64,000 nt of DNA, taken from Rhodospirillaceae bacterium SYSU D60007. GTDB lineage: Bacteria > Pseudomonadota > Alphaproteobacteria > Reyranellales > Reyranellaceae. This document shows, in pieces, positions 43,607-52,552 of this stretch. The translations under genes and the position numbers were made by a program. The notes beneath the pieces are model-generated. The model was not told the DNA's origin and did not search any database. It saw nothing but the letters and a program-made list of their open reading frames with translations. The stretch spans positions 124,001-188,000 of the forward strand of contig QOCQ01000004.1 in the NCBI GenBank assembly GCA_003574685.1, written 5' to 3'. Each line of letters opens with the position of its first letter. Position 1 is the stretch's first letter.

Positions 43607-44665
43607 TCATATGCGGCCGTCCTGCCCTGCGGGGCTGACCGTCATGTCCTGGGGGCGCCAGGTCAGGCGCACGGCAGCGCCTTCGGCGGGCATCATCTCG
43701 CCGGCGTTTTGGCGGATGACAGTGACCAGACCGCAGGCCGTATCGATCTGGTAGAGCCAGTGGTTGCCCTGGAAGATGCGGGTGCGGACCGTGCCCGCGA
43801 GGCTGCAATCCGCCTGATCGATGAAGGCGATCTTCTCCGGCCGGACGGAGACGGTGACGCGGCCGCTCGCTTCTGCCGGCAGGGGCCAGCTTCCGTCGCC
43901 GATCGATGCCACCGCGGCGCCGTTCCTCTGCTCCACCGCAGCCGGCAGCACGTTGGTCTTGCCCAGGAAGCCGGCGACGAAGGCGCTTGCCGGCTTTTCA
44001 TAGGCCTCGTGCGGCCGGCCGATCTGTTCCACCCGTCCCTTGTTCATCACCACGATGCGGTCGGACAGCGCCATCGCCTCGGCCTGGTCGTGCGTCACCA
44101 GGATGGTGGTGGTGCCGACGGTGCGCTGGATCTGCCGCAGCTCGATCTGCATCTCCTCGCGCAGCTTGGCGTCGAGATTGGAGAGCGGCTCATCGAGCAG
44201 CAGGATGCGCGGGCGGATCACCAGCGCGCGGGCGAGCGCTACGCGCTGCTGCTGGCCGCCCGACATGCGCCGGGGATAGCGGTCGGCGAGAGCCGCCAGA
44301 CCGACCAGCGCCAGGGTTTCGCTGACCCGCTGGCTGCGCTCGGCGCGCGGCACGCCCTGCATCTCCAGCCCGAAGGCGACATTCTCCGCCGCCGTCATGT
44401 GCGGGAAGAGGGCGTAGCTCTGGAAGACGATCCCCAGTCCGCGCTGGCTGGGCTTGATGGCCAGCAGGTCGCGGCCATCGAGCAGGATGCTGCCGGAAGT
44501 CGGTTCGACAAAGCCGGCGATCATCTGCAAGGTCGTGGTCTTGCCGCAGCCAGAAGGGCCCAGCAGCGACACGAACTCGCCCTGCTCGACAACCAGGTCA
44601 AGCGAATCGACCGCCGCCTGATCGCCAAACCGTTTCGTCAGGCCTTCAAGGACGAGGAACGACAC
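43607..44665 (-). CDS. ABC transporter ATP-binding protein (PotA-type)
   Basis: ATPase of 352 aa with Walker A GPSGCGKTTTL, Q-loop FQSYALFPHMT, signature MSGGQQQRVALARAL, Walker B ILLLDEPLSNLD and the switch His in VTHDQAEAMAL. A C-terminal TOBE_2 regulatory domain follows (GRVTVSVRPEKIAFID). It energises import through the two permeases downstream. ATG 44665 follows directly on the stop of the binding-protein gene. Polyamine, opine or other cationic amine import is the family precedent; the ligand is unknown. Confidence 0.92.
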   Translation of the reverse strand: MSFLVLEGLTKRFGDQAAVDSLDLVVEQGEFVSLLGPSGCGKTTTLQMIAGFVEPTSGSILLDGRDLLAIKPSQRGLGIVFQSYALFPHMTAAENVAFGLEMQGVPRAERSQRVSETLALVGLAALADRYPRRMSGGQQQRVALARALVIRPRILLLDEPLSNLDAKLREEMQIELRQIQRTVGTTTILVTHDQAEAMALSDRIVVMNKGRVEQIGRPHEAYEKPASAFVAGFLGKTNVLPAAVEQRNGAAVASIGDGSWPLPAEASGRVTVSVRPEKIAFIDQADCSLAGTVRTRIFQGNHWLYQIDTACGLVTVIRQNAGEMMPAEGAAVRLTWRPQDMTVSPAGQDGRI

Positions 44666-45703
44666 CTACCGCTCAACCTCACGATTCCAGCGCTTGGTCC
44701 ACTCGTCGCGCTTGTCGTTCACGGTATCCCAATCGATAACCAGCAGCTTGCTGGCGCGGTCCCCGACCGGCGCCATGCGGGCCACCGCCGCATCGACCTG
44801 GGCCTTCTTGTTCACCGGGCCGTAGCCATACTCCTTGGCAAGGATCTCCTGGAGCTTGGGCGCAACCATCATCGCAATAAAGTCATGCGCCAGCGGTGAT
44901 GCATTGGCCTTGGCGACCGGGCAGGCCGAGGCGAGCAGGGCGACGGCACCCTCCTTGGGATAGACAAACTCCACCGGGAATCCCGTGGCGGCGAACGAGA
45001 AGACGCGAGCCGTGCCCCACACGGCGAGCGTCGCCTGGCCGCTCTGGAAAAGCTCGGTCATCTTGCCCGGCGAGGGCTCATAGGCCAGCACATTGGCGTT
45101 GACCTGCTCTTTCATCGCCTTGAAGCCGGGTTCGATCTTCTTCTCGCCGCCGCCGTTCATCCGCGCGAACATGACCAGCGTGTGCAGGCCGTAGGTGTTG
45201 TTGATCGGCGGGATGACGATCTGCTTTTTGAACTTGGGGTCCTTCAGGTCGTTCCACGACGTCGGTGCGGCCCAGCCTTTCTCCTTGAAGGCCTTGGCAT
45301 TGTACATCAGGCCGGTGCCGACCAGGCCGATGCCCACTGCCTTGTTGTCCTTGAACTTCGCGGCGTCGTAGATGTCGGCGGCCGGCAGGTCCTTGATCGG
45401 CGCACAGAAGCCAAGCTGGATGGCCTGGTACATCGGCCCGTCATCGACGATTGCCACGTCGATCTGCTGGTTGGCCTTCTGCGCCTGCAGCTTGGCCAGC
45501 GTATCGGTCGAATTGCCGGCGATATACTGGACCTTCACGCCGTGCCTGGCCTCGAAGGCGGGAATGATCTCCTTGCGCATCGTCTGTTCGAACGAGCCGC
45601 CATAGCCGGCCACGTAGAACGTCTTGTCTTGTGCCGATGCGGTGGCTGCGAACGCGGCAATCGCCGTGCCCGCCAGCGCGATCAAACGGACATGCCAGGA
45701 CAT
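44666..45703 (-). CDS. ABC transporter substrate-binding protein (PotD/spermidine-putrescine-type)
   Basis: Periplasmic receptor (345 aa). The signal peptide MSWHVRLIALAGTAIAAFAA is cleaved probably after ASA near residue 24. The mature protein begins KTFYVAGYGGSFEQTMRKEI and has FEARHGVKVQYIAGNSTDTL and ALLASACPVAKANASPLAHD, as in the extracellular solute-binding group that includes PotD and opine/iron(III)-like receptors. First gene of the operon, divergent from a LysR-type regulator across 121 bp. It defines what the operon imports; an amine or amino-acid-derived compound is likely given the oxidases encoded downstream. Confidence 0.88.
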   Translation of the reverse strand: MSWHVRLIALAGTAIAAFAATASAQDKTFYVAGYGGSFEQTMRKEIIPAFEARHGVKVQYIAGNSTDTLAKLQAQKANQQIDVAIVDDGPMYQAIQLGFCAPIKDLPAADIYDAAKFKDNKAVGIGLVGTGLMYNAKAFKEKGWAAPTSWNDLKDPKFKKQIVIPPINNTYGLHTLVMFARMNGGGEKKIEPGFKAMKEQVNANVLAYEPSPGKMTELFQSGQATLAVWGTARVFSFAATGFPVEFVYPKEGAVALLASACPVAKANASPLAHDFIAMMVAPKLQEILAKEYGYGPVNKKAQVDAAVARMAPVGDRASKLLVIDWDTVNDKRDEWTKRWNREVER

Positions 45704-45824
45704 GGAGGGCTCCCTCTCGACAGGCGGCAGTCAGTGTGACGCCTTCAGTCCGCACGCTCACACGGGTGACGGAGCGGCGTCAAATTCATTACGGCGGCCA
45801 ATCCATACAGGAATATTATGACCC

Positions 45825-46721
45825 ATGCCTCACCTGAACCCGCGGCAGATCGAGGCGTTCCGCGCCCTGATGCTGACCGGCAGCGCGACCAGCGCCGCGC
45901 GCATGATCTCGGTCACGCAGCCCGCCGTCAGCCGGCTGATCCGCGACCTGCAGCATGCCCTGGGTCTGACGTTGTTCGAGCGGCGCGGGGCGCGCCTGTT
46001 GCCCACAAGCGAGGCGCTATCGCTGTATGGCGAAGTGGAGCGATCGTTCGTCGGGCTGGATCGCATTCATCAGGCTGCCTCAGAGCTGCGCACCCGGCGG
46101 GCAGGCGTGCTGCGGATTGCAGCGCTGCCGGCGCTGGCCAATGGCTTCCTGCCGCGCTTCACGGGACGGTTCCTTGCCGACCGGCCCAAGCTGGATCTCG
46201 CGCTCTACGGGCTGGTGTCCCACATCGTCGTGGACTGGGTGGCGAGCGGCCAATGCGATGTGGGCTTTGCCGAGGCGGCGATCAGGCACGCCGGTGTTGA
46301 AAGCGAAGCGCTGCCGCCCGTGCGCATGGTGGCGGTGGTGCCGCAGGAGCACCGGCTGGCCCGTCGGCATATCCTGCGCCCCCGCGATTTCGAGAACGAA
46401 TCCTTCGTGTCGCTGGGCCATTCCGCCGTATCGCGCTTCCGCATCGACGCGATCTTTGCCGATCACGGCGTTAACCGGATCATGCGGGTCGAGACGCCGC
46501 TGTCGGAGATAGCCTGCGGACTGGTGGCGTCAGGCATCGGGCTGTCTATCTGCGATCCCTTCACCGCCGGCGAGTACGCCACGCGCGGCATCGTCGCGCG
46601 CCGCTTCGAGCCGTCCATTCCACTCGAAATCGCGGCCCTCTATTCAACCCAGCGTACCCTGCCCGCCGTAGCCCGCGAATTCATCGACGCCTTCGCCAAG
46701 CGCGTGGCGGCGCAGCAGTGA
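45825..46721 (+). CDS. LysR family transcriptional regulator
   Basis: Regulator of 298 aa. The N-terminal winged helix-turn-helix is clear (RQIEAFRALMLTGSATSAAR, then TQPAVSRLIRDLQHALGLTLFERRG), and a substrate-binding-like effector domain follows from about residue 90. It is divergent from the ABC-importer/amine-oxidase operon, the classical LysR arrangement, so it probably activates that operon in response to its substrate. ATG 45825 (MPHLNPRQIEAF). The 121-bp gap should hold a T-N11-A site, but I could not single one out with confidence. Confidence 0.9.
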   Translation: MPHLNPRQIEAFRALMLTGSATSAARMISVTQPAVSRLIRDLQHALGLTLFERRGARLLPTSEALSLYGEVERSFVGLDRIHQAASELRTRRAGVLRIAALPALANGFLPRFTGRFLADRPKLDLALYGLVSHIVVDWVASGQCDVGFAEAAIRHAGVESEALPPVRMVAVVPQEHRLARRHILRPRDFENESFVSLGHSAVSRFRIDAIFADHGVNRIMRVETPLSEIACGLVASGIGLSICDPFTAGEYATRGIVARRFEPSIPLEIAALYSTQRTLPAVAREFIDAFAKRVAAQQ

Positions 46722-46819
46722 GTCCGCGCCCAGCGATGGATCGCTCTGCATCATGATTGCTCGCGGGCGACTCGACTCCTACACTACTGGCATTCCGGTG
46801 CCCACTGGGGAGTGAAGCA

Positions 46820-48580
46820 GTGCCCCGGGAACAGCGACGCCTCGCCGCCATCGTTTCTGCCGACGTCGCGGGCTACTCCCGTCTCATGAGTCGTGACGAG
46901 AGCGGTACGCTGGCCGCGCTGAAAGGTCACCGGCAAGAGCTGGTCGATCCGCTGGTTACGGAACACGGTGGCCGTGTCGTCAAGTCCATGGGCGACGGCC
47001 TGCTACTCGAATTTCCGAGCGTCGTGGACGCCGTGCGCTGCGCTGTGGCTGTCCAGGAAGGCATGGCGAAGCGGAGCGCCGGCATGGCGGACGAGGGCCG
47101 GATCCTCTTCCGGGTTGGCATCAACGTCGGCGATATCATCGTCGAAGGCGACGACATCTATGGCGACGGCGTGAACGTTGCCGCCCGACTCGAGCAGCTA
47201 GCGGAGCCGGGTGGGATTTGCGTATCGGATCGGGCCTACAGGGACGTTCGGGGCCGCCTCAACGCGAGCTTCGCCGACAGCGGAGAAAATGTTCTCAAGA
47301 ACATCGCCGAGCCCGTGCGAGTGTGGCGATGGACCGGCGCCGCAGGTCCGGCGGTATCAGTTGCTTCTCGGATTGAACTTGCCTTGCCCGACAAGCCGTC
47401 GATCGCCGTGCTGCCGTTCCAGAATATGAGCGGCGATCCCAGCCAGGATTACTTCGCCGACGGCATGGTGGACGACATCACGACAGCCCTGAGCCGGATC
47501 CGGAGTTTTTTCGTCATCGCCCGCAACAGCGCATTCGCCTACAAGGGAAAGACGGTTGATGCCCGGCAAATTGGCCGCGAGCTCGGGGTGCGCTATCTCC
47601 TTGAGGGCAGCGTGCGCAAGGCCGGTAGTCGACTGCGTATCACCGGCCAGCTCATCCACACCGGGACCGGCGCTCATCTCTGGGCCGACAGGTTTGAAGG
47701 TACTCTCGAAGACGTCTTCGACCTGCAGGACCGCGTAACGGTAAGCGTGGCAGGCGCTATCGAGCCGTCGGTGACGCACGCGGAGGTCGAGCGTGCGTGG
47801 CGCGTGCCCACCGCAAACCTGGACGCCTATGACCTTCTACTGAGGGCCATTGGCGAGGCGGAGCTCTATTCCCGGGAAGGTCACGACCGAGCGCTACACC
47901 TCGCGCGGCAAGCGGTCCAGCTGGATGCGCGCTATGCCCTGGCCCACGCCCACATCGCGAGCTGGCTCGGTCGGAGCAAGCTCTACGGCTGGGTGACCAA
48001 CGAAGCCGAAGAAACGGCGGAGGGTGCACGATTGGCGCACCTGGCGGTGCAGCTCGATCCAAACCATCCGACCGTACTGGCGGAAGCCGCCTTCGGGTTG
48101 GCTCACCTCACACTCGATACAGCCACTGCCATCCCCTGGTTCGACCGGGCCATCGCGCTCAATCCCAACTCGGCTATGGCACTCGGCAGGGGCGCAATCG
48201 TGCGGAATTTTGCGGGAGACTACGCCACTGCCGCCGAGCATGCTGATCGCGCCATGCGTCTCAGTCCGTTCGACCCGTTTATGTTCGCGTTCAGCCTGGC
48301 GCGGGCGACCAGCCATCTGTGCCGACGCGAGCTGACGGACGCCGTGAATTGGGCGCGCAAGGCCGCCCAGGAGAACCCTCGGCACGCGCCAACGTTCCGG
48401 GTTCTCGGGGCTGCTCTGGCGCACTCGGAACGCTTGGATGAGGCTCGTGCCGTCATCAAGCGATTGTTGGAGCTGCAACCAGCAATGAGTGCCGCATGGC
48501 TGCGGCAGCATCGTTTGCTTCTGGCCGACGCCGCCGAATATCTCATTGAGGGAGCGCGCAAGGCCGGTCTGCCGGAGTGA
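46820..48580 (+). CDS. Class III adenylate cyclase with TolB-like and TPR regions
   Basis: Signalling protein of 586 aa. Residues 1 to about 180 are a class III cyclase domain: RRLAAIVSADVAGYSRLM (first metal Asp), GRVVKSMGDGLLLEF (second Asp) and GDGVNVAARLEQLAEPGG (Asn/Arg). Residues about 190-310 contain a TolB N-terminal-like block (PSIAVLPFQNMSGDPSQDYF, GVRYLLEGSVRKAGSRLRIT). Residues about 340-580 look like TPR helices (AVQLDPNHPTVLAEAAFGLA, AIALNPNSAMALGRG). No membrane segment is seen. The start is GTG 46820 with GGGGAG 8 nt upstream. The architecture is frequent in rhizobia; the input signal is unknown. Confidence 0.88.
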   Translation: MPREQRRLAAIVSADVAGYSRLMSRDESGTLAALKGHRQELVDPLVTEHGGRVVKSMGDGLLLEFPSVVDAVRCAVAVQEGMAKRSAGMADEGRILFRVGINVGDIIVEGDDIYGDGVNVAARLEQLAEPGGICVSDRAYRDVRGRLNASFADSGENVLKNIAEPVRVWRWTGAAGPAVSVASRIELALPDKPSIAVLPFQNMSGDPSQDYFADGMVDDITTALSRIRSFFVIARNSAFAYKGKTVDARQIGRELGVRYLLEGSVRKAGSRLRITGQLIHTGTGAHLWADRFEGTLEDVFDLQDRVTVSVAGAIEPSVTHAEVERAWRVPTANLDAYDLLLRAIGEAELYSREGHDRALHLARQAVQLDARYALAHAHIASWLGRSKLYGWVTNEAEETAEGARLAHLAVQLDPNHPTVLAEAAFGLAHLTLDTATAIPWFDRAIALNPNSAMALGRGAIVRNFAGDYATAAEHADRAMRLSPFDPFMFAFSLARATSHLCRRELTDAVNWARKAAQENPRHAPTFRVLGAALAHSERLDEARAVIKRLLELQPAMSAAWLRQHRLLLADAAEYLIEGARKAGLPE

Positions 48581-48867
48581 CACCAGCGGCTACGTCGTTG
48601 GGACATCCGAGCCCGTCTTCCGGCCGTAGCGTCGGTGGCGGCTTTTGGCCAGCCGAATGTCGTGAGAAGAACTCGACAATGTCTGCGCTCAGCGCGCCGG
48701 CGATCCGCTCCAAGACAGCGACTGTCGAATTCTCCAGGCCGCGTTCAAGTCGGCTTGCGTAGGTCGTCCGCGGTAATTCGCGAAACTCCGACGACCGAGG
48801 CCGTAGGGCCGATCGGCCACGGGACTTCCGAACTGCCAAAGAGCGCAAGCAGGAACCCGGCATCCAT
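48543..48867 (-). pseudogene. Decayed XRE-family (helix-turn-helix) regulator remnant
   Basis: The reverse strand keeps a clear XRE helix 4-5 signature, YASRLERGLENSTVAVLERI, then AGALSADIVEFF, in one frame, with the start region in another. A good N-terminus (MDAGFLLALFG, from 48867) runs into a stop and must shift by one frame to join ELPRTTYASRLERG. The recognition-helix region (LRPRSSEFRELPRT) is shorter than in intact homologues. The reading frame is therefore broken and probably non-functional. It fills most of the 325-bp gap between the TPR cyclase and the site-2 protease gene and overlaps the cyclase 3' end. Confidence 0.6.
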
Positions 48868-48905
48868 TGGCACGTTTCGTTTCCTAACAGTCGAAGGGGG
48901 TGCTG

Positions 48906-50066
48906 ATGTTTGGACGGCGTCGCCCGCTGATGCGGTTGCTCGGGTTCGAGATCCGGTTCGACCTGACGTGGCTGATCATCGTGGCGCTGATCGTGTTCTC
49001 CCTGAGCGCCGGCTACTTTCCGGCTGCGTACGAGGATCTGCCGACCTCCACGTATATCTGGATGGGCGTTCTGGGTGCCTCGGGCCTCTTCATCTCGATC
49101 ATCCTGCATGAGCTCGCACACTCCGTGGTCGGCCGCCACATGGGCATGACCTTTCACGGCATCACCCTGTTTGCCTTCGGCGGGGCAGCGGAGCTGGAGG
49201 AAGAGCCGCCCACACCCCGCGTCGAGTTCTGGATGACGATTGCCGGCCCGGCCACCAGCATCGTCCTTGCCATCCTCTTCTACGTGGCGGGCATGTTGCT
49301 GGTCTGGATGGGTACGCCCGCGCCGATCGTGGCGGTGATCAGCTATCTGGTCGTGATCAACGTACTGCTGGCCGCCTTCAATCTGCTGCCGGCCTTCCCG
49401 CTGGATGGTGGACGGATCCTGCGCGCGGCGCTGTGGGCCTGGCGCGGCGATGTGCTGTGGGCGACCCGGATCGCGACCTTCGTGGGCGGCGGACTGGGAC
49501 TTGCCCTGGTGCTGCTGGGCATCGTCAGCGCTTTCTACGGCAATCTCATCGGCGGCATGTGGTGGTTCCTCATCGGCCTTTTCATCCGGGCGGGCGCCTC
49601 GATGTCGTATCAGCGCCTGCTGGCGCGCCACTTGCTGGCGGGCGTACCGGTGCGGCGGCTGATGAAGGGCGAGCCGCTAAGCGTTTCGCCTTCCCTGACC
49701 GTCGCTGATCTCGTCGAGGACTATCTCCTTGGCCGCTCGATGAAGTATGTGCCGGTCGTGGCGGAGGGTAGCTTTGTCGGGCAGGTCGGCGTGGAAGAGG
49801 TCAGGCGTATCCCGGCCGGCGAGCGCTCCAGCCGTCTGGTGGGCGATATCCTGACGCCGGCGGACGCGCTCAATACTGTATCGCCTGATGCGGAGGCAGG
49901 TGCGGCGCTGGAGCAGATGGAGCGGGCAGGGCGCAACTGCCTGTTCGTTGTTGCGGCGGGCAGGCTCGTGGGCGTGGTAACGCGCAAGGACGTGCTGCAG
50001 TACCTCAGCGTGGCGCGCGAGCTTCAACCGCCCTCGGGCCGCGCCGCGGCGCATCCGGCAGAATAG
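48906..50066 (+). CDS. Site-2 protease family (M50) zinc metalloprotease with CBS pair
   Basis: Intramembrane protease of 386 aa. The zinc site is His68-Glu69-x2-His72 (LHELAH) in the second helix and Asp167 in NLLPAFPLDGGR. About six membrane segments are visible. Two C-terminal CBS domains (about 245-300 and 305-370; LTVADLVEDYLLGRSMKYVP and GRLVGVVTRKDVLQYL) suggest control by adenine nucleotides. The start is ATG 48906, 5 nt after GAAGGGGG; GTG 48900 is an alternative. It lies 89 bp upstream of ftsH on the same strand. It probably acts in regulated proteolysis or membrane quality control. Confidence 0.9.
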   Translation: MFGRRRPLMRLLGFEIRFDLTWLIIVALIVFSLSAGYFPAAYEDLPTSTYIWMGVLGASGLFISIILHELAHSVVGRHMGMTFHGITLFAFGGAAELEEEPPTPRVEFWMTIAGPATSIVLAILFYVAGMLLVWMGTPAPIVAVISYLVVINVLLAAFNLLPAFPLDGGRILRAALWAWRGDVLWATRIATFVGGGLGLALVLLGIVSAFYGNLIGGMWWFLIGLFIRAGASMSYQRLLARHLLAGVPVRRLMKGEPLSVSPSLTVADLVEDYLLGRSMKYVPVVAEGSFVGQVGVEEVRRIPAGERSSRLVGDILTPADALNTVSPDAEAGAALEQMERAGRNCLFVVAAGRLVGVVTRKDVLQYLSVARELQPPSGRAAAHPAE

Positions 50067-50155
50067 GCAGCCTGACGTCGTTCTGCGTCGTTGAAAGAGG
50101 GTGGCGGCAGGCCCATGTTTGACACGCGCCGAAGCACGTTCGTCGGGGAATGCCC

Positions 50156-51997
50156 GTGAACAAGCACTTCCGCTTCAACGTCTGGTACTGGGTCGCGGCG
50201 ATCGCCGGGCTCCTGATCCTGCAATACGTGCTCGCCGCCACGCAGCAGGTGGCGCATATCCCCTACAGCGATTTCGAGCGCTATCTGAGCGAAGGCAAGG
50301 TTGCGGAGGTGGCTGTCTCCGACCGGTTCATCGAGGGCAAGCTGAAGGAAGCCCTCCCTGGCGGGCAGACGCGGTTCATGACCACGCGCGTGGAGCCTGA
50401 TTTTGCTGCCCAGCTCCAGCGCCACGGCGTTCGCTTCACCGGAGAGATCGAAAGCACCTTCCTGCGCGACCTGCTGTCGTGGCTGCTGCCGATGGCCCTG
50501 TTCATCGGCGTCTGGATATTCCTGCTGCGCCGTGCCGGTGCCGGCATGGGCGGCGGGCTGATGCAGATCGGCAAGAGCAAGGCCAAGATCTACGTCGAGG
50601 CGAATACCGGCGTCACGTTCGACGACGTGGCCGGGGTCGATGAAGCCAAGGCCGAGCTGCAGGAGATCGTCGACTTTCTGAAGGACCGCGAGCGCTACGG
50701 CCGGCTTGGCGGACGGCTGCCCAAGGGCGTCCTGCTGGTCGGTCCGCCGGGTACCGGCAAGACGCTGCTGGCCAAGGCCGTGGCGGGTGAAGCGAAGGTG
50801 CCGTTCTTCTCGATTTCGGGCTCCGAGTTCGTCGAGATGTTCGTGGGCGTCGGCGCGGCACGTGTGCGCGACCTGTTCGAGCAGGCTCGTGCCAAGGCGC
50901 CGGCGATCATCTTCATCGACGAGCTCGATGCGCTGGGGCGGGTGCGCGGTATGGGCCCGTTCGGCGGCGGCCATGACGAGAAGGAGCAAACGCTGAACCA
51001 GTTGCTGGTCGAGCTGGACGGCTTTGACTCGAGCGCCGGCCTGGTTCTGCTGGCGGCGACCAACCGGCCGGAGATACTCGATCCGGCGCTATTGCGCGCA
51101 GGCCGCTTCGATCGCCAGGTCCTGGTCGACCGCCCGGACAAGCAGGGCCGCATCCAGATCCTGAAAGTGCATCTGAAGAAGGCCAAGCTGGCGACCGACG
51201 TCGATCCCGAGAAGGTAGCGGCGCTGACGCCGGGCTTCACGGGCGCCGACCTCGCCAATCTGGTGAACGAGGCCACGCTATTGGCGACGCGCCGCCACGC
51301 CGACGCGGTGACGATGGAGGATTTCAACAACGCCATCGAGCGTATTATCGCGGGACTGGAGAAGCGCAACCGCCTGCTCAATCCGCGTGAGCGCGAGATC
51401 GTGGCCCACCACGAGATGGGGCATGCGCTGGTCGCCATGGCCTTGCCCGGAGTCGATCCCGTACACAAGGTGTCGATCATCCCGCGCGGTATCGGCGCGC
51501 TGGGCTATACCATCCAGCGGCCGACGGAAGATCGCTTCCTGATGACCCGCGAAGAGCTCCAGGACAAAATGGCCGTGCTGCTCGGCGGCCGCGCGGCGGA
51601 ATGGATCATCTTCCGCCATCTCTCGACGGGTGCCGCCGACGATCTCGCCAAGGTGACGGACATCGCGCGTGCGATGGTAACGCGCTACGGGATGTCGGAA
51701 AAGCTGGGCAATGTGGCGCTGGAGAAGGATCAGCGCTCCTACCTCACGCCAAACCCGCTGATGGGCGGACCGCGGGAACGGGAGTTTTCCGACGAGACGG
51801 CCGCGACGATCGATGCAGAGGTGCAGCACATCGTGGATGGGGCGTTCGACCGGACGGTGGCGATTCTCACCGACCGGCGGCAACTGCTGGAGCGTGCCGC
51901 GCGTGTGCTGCTGGAGAAGGAAACGCTGGACGAATCCGAGCTCAGGGCGCTGGCCGCGTCGGAAGGGAAGCCGGTCGCAGCCGAAGCCGCTTCATGA
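50156..51997 (+). CDS. ftsH: ATP-dependent zinc metalloprotease FtsH
   Basis: Membrane AAA+ protease of 613 aa. Two N-terminal membrane helices flank a periplasmic domain (helix 1 [18 protein letters not shown]). The AAA module has Walker A GPPGTGKT at residues 196-203, Walker [12 protein letters not shown] and the second region of homology ([20 protein letters not shown]). The protease site is His419-Glu420-x2-His423 (HEMGH, a variant of the usual HEAGH). GTG 50156 ([12 protein letters not shown]) is preferred because GGGGA lies 6 nt upstream; ATG 50150 has no spacing to that site. It degrades misfolded membrane proteins and short-lived regulators. Possibly an accessory FtsH copy. Confidence 0.93.
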   Translation: MNKHFRFNVWYWVAAIAGLLILQYVLAATQQVAHIPYSDFERYLSEGKVAEVAVSDRFIEGKLKEALPGGQTRFMTTRVEPDFAAQLQRHGVRFTGEIESTFLRDLLSWLLPMALFIGVWIFLLRRAGAGMGGGLMQIGKSKAKIYVEANTGVTFDDVAGVDEAKAELQEIVDFLKDRERYGRLGGRLPKGVLLVGPPGTGKTLLAKAVAGEAKVPFFSISGSEFVEMFVGVGAARVRDLFEQARAKAPAIIFIDELDALGRVRGMGPFGGGHDEKEQTLNQLLVELDGFDSSAGLVLLAATNRPEILDPALLRAGRFDRQVLVDRPDKQGRIQILKVHLKKAKLATDVDPEKVAALTPGFTGADLANLVNEATLLATRRHADAVTMEDFNNAIERIIAGLEKRNRLLNPREREIVAHHEMGHALVAMALPGVDPVHKVSIIPRGIGALGYTIQRPTEDRFLMTREELQDKMAVLLGGRAAEWIIFRHLSTGAADDLAKVTDIARAMVTRYGMSEKLGNVALEKDQRSYLTPNPLMGGPREREFSDETAATIDAEVQHIVDGAFDRTVAILTDRRQLLERAARVLLEKETLDESELRALAASEGKPVAAEAAS

Positions 51998-52462
51998 GGT
52001 GAGGCGCCGCTGCAGGCGCGGTCCGATCTCGACAAAGCCGTTGGCCTTGTAGAAGTCGATGGTGCGCTGCCATCGCGTGGCCGACGGCGCGCCGACTTCA
52101 ACCCGGTTCCAGCCCTCGCGACGGGCCGTCTCCAGAACGGCGTCCAGCAGCATCTGCCCGATGCCAGCCGAGCGATGCGGTGGCAAGACATACAGCTCCT
52201 GGATTGTGCCGAGTGTCCCGCCGGCATAAATGGCCGTGCCGGCGGAGGCGGTGATCACACCGACAACACTCTCGTCCGCATCGATGGCCAGCCAGGCGAA
52301 AAATGACGCTTGCTGTTCGAGCCGCGCCCGGGCAACCGGCAGCAGATCAGCGGTCTGGAGCTGCTGCGCACCGCCAGACAACTCCTTCAACAGTGCGGCC
52401 ACCATGGTCGCCACGGTTTCAGCCTGTCCGGGCACTGCACGTTCAATGCGATAGCGCGTCAT
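51992..52462 (-). CDS. GNAT family N-acetyltransferase
   Basis: Acetyltransferase of 156 aa. The acetyl-CoA site is visible as TIQELYVLPPHRSAGIGQML, then LDAVLETARREGWNRVEVGA, the V/I-x-x-x-Q/R-x-x-G-I/L-G-x pattern of GNAT motif A. A C-terminal FYKANGFVEIGPRL is motif B. Substrate unknown. ATG 52462 (MTRYRIERA); a much longer open frame upstream is antisense to the aminotransferase gene. Its 3' end overlaps the ftsH 3' end by 6 bp (convergent), and it is divergent from the aminotransferase gene across 90 bp. Confidence 0.87.
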   Translation of the reverse strand: MTRYRIERAVPGQAETVATMVAALLKELSGGAQQLQTADLLPVARARLEQQASFFAWLAIDADESVVGVITASAGTAIYAGGTLGTIQELYVLPPHRSAGIGQMLLDAVLETARREGWNRVEVGAPSATRWQRTIDFYKANGFVEIGPRLQRRLTS

Positions 52463-52552
52463 GTCGTGCCTCGCGGCCCGCAATGCATCTTGGTGTGCAG
52501 AGCGGGCTGGGTTACCCTTCGCACCTTCATACCATAGAGCCAGGGGCGCATC

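Noticed and set aside
45704-45824. A LysR binding box (ATT-n13-AAT-like) in the divergent promoter region
   Set aside because: Several weak dyads can be drawn, none clearly better than chance in this short region.
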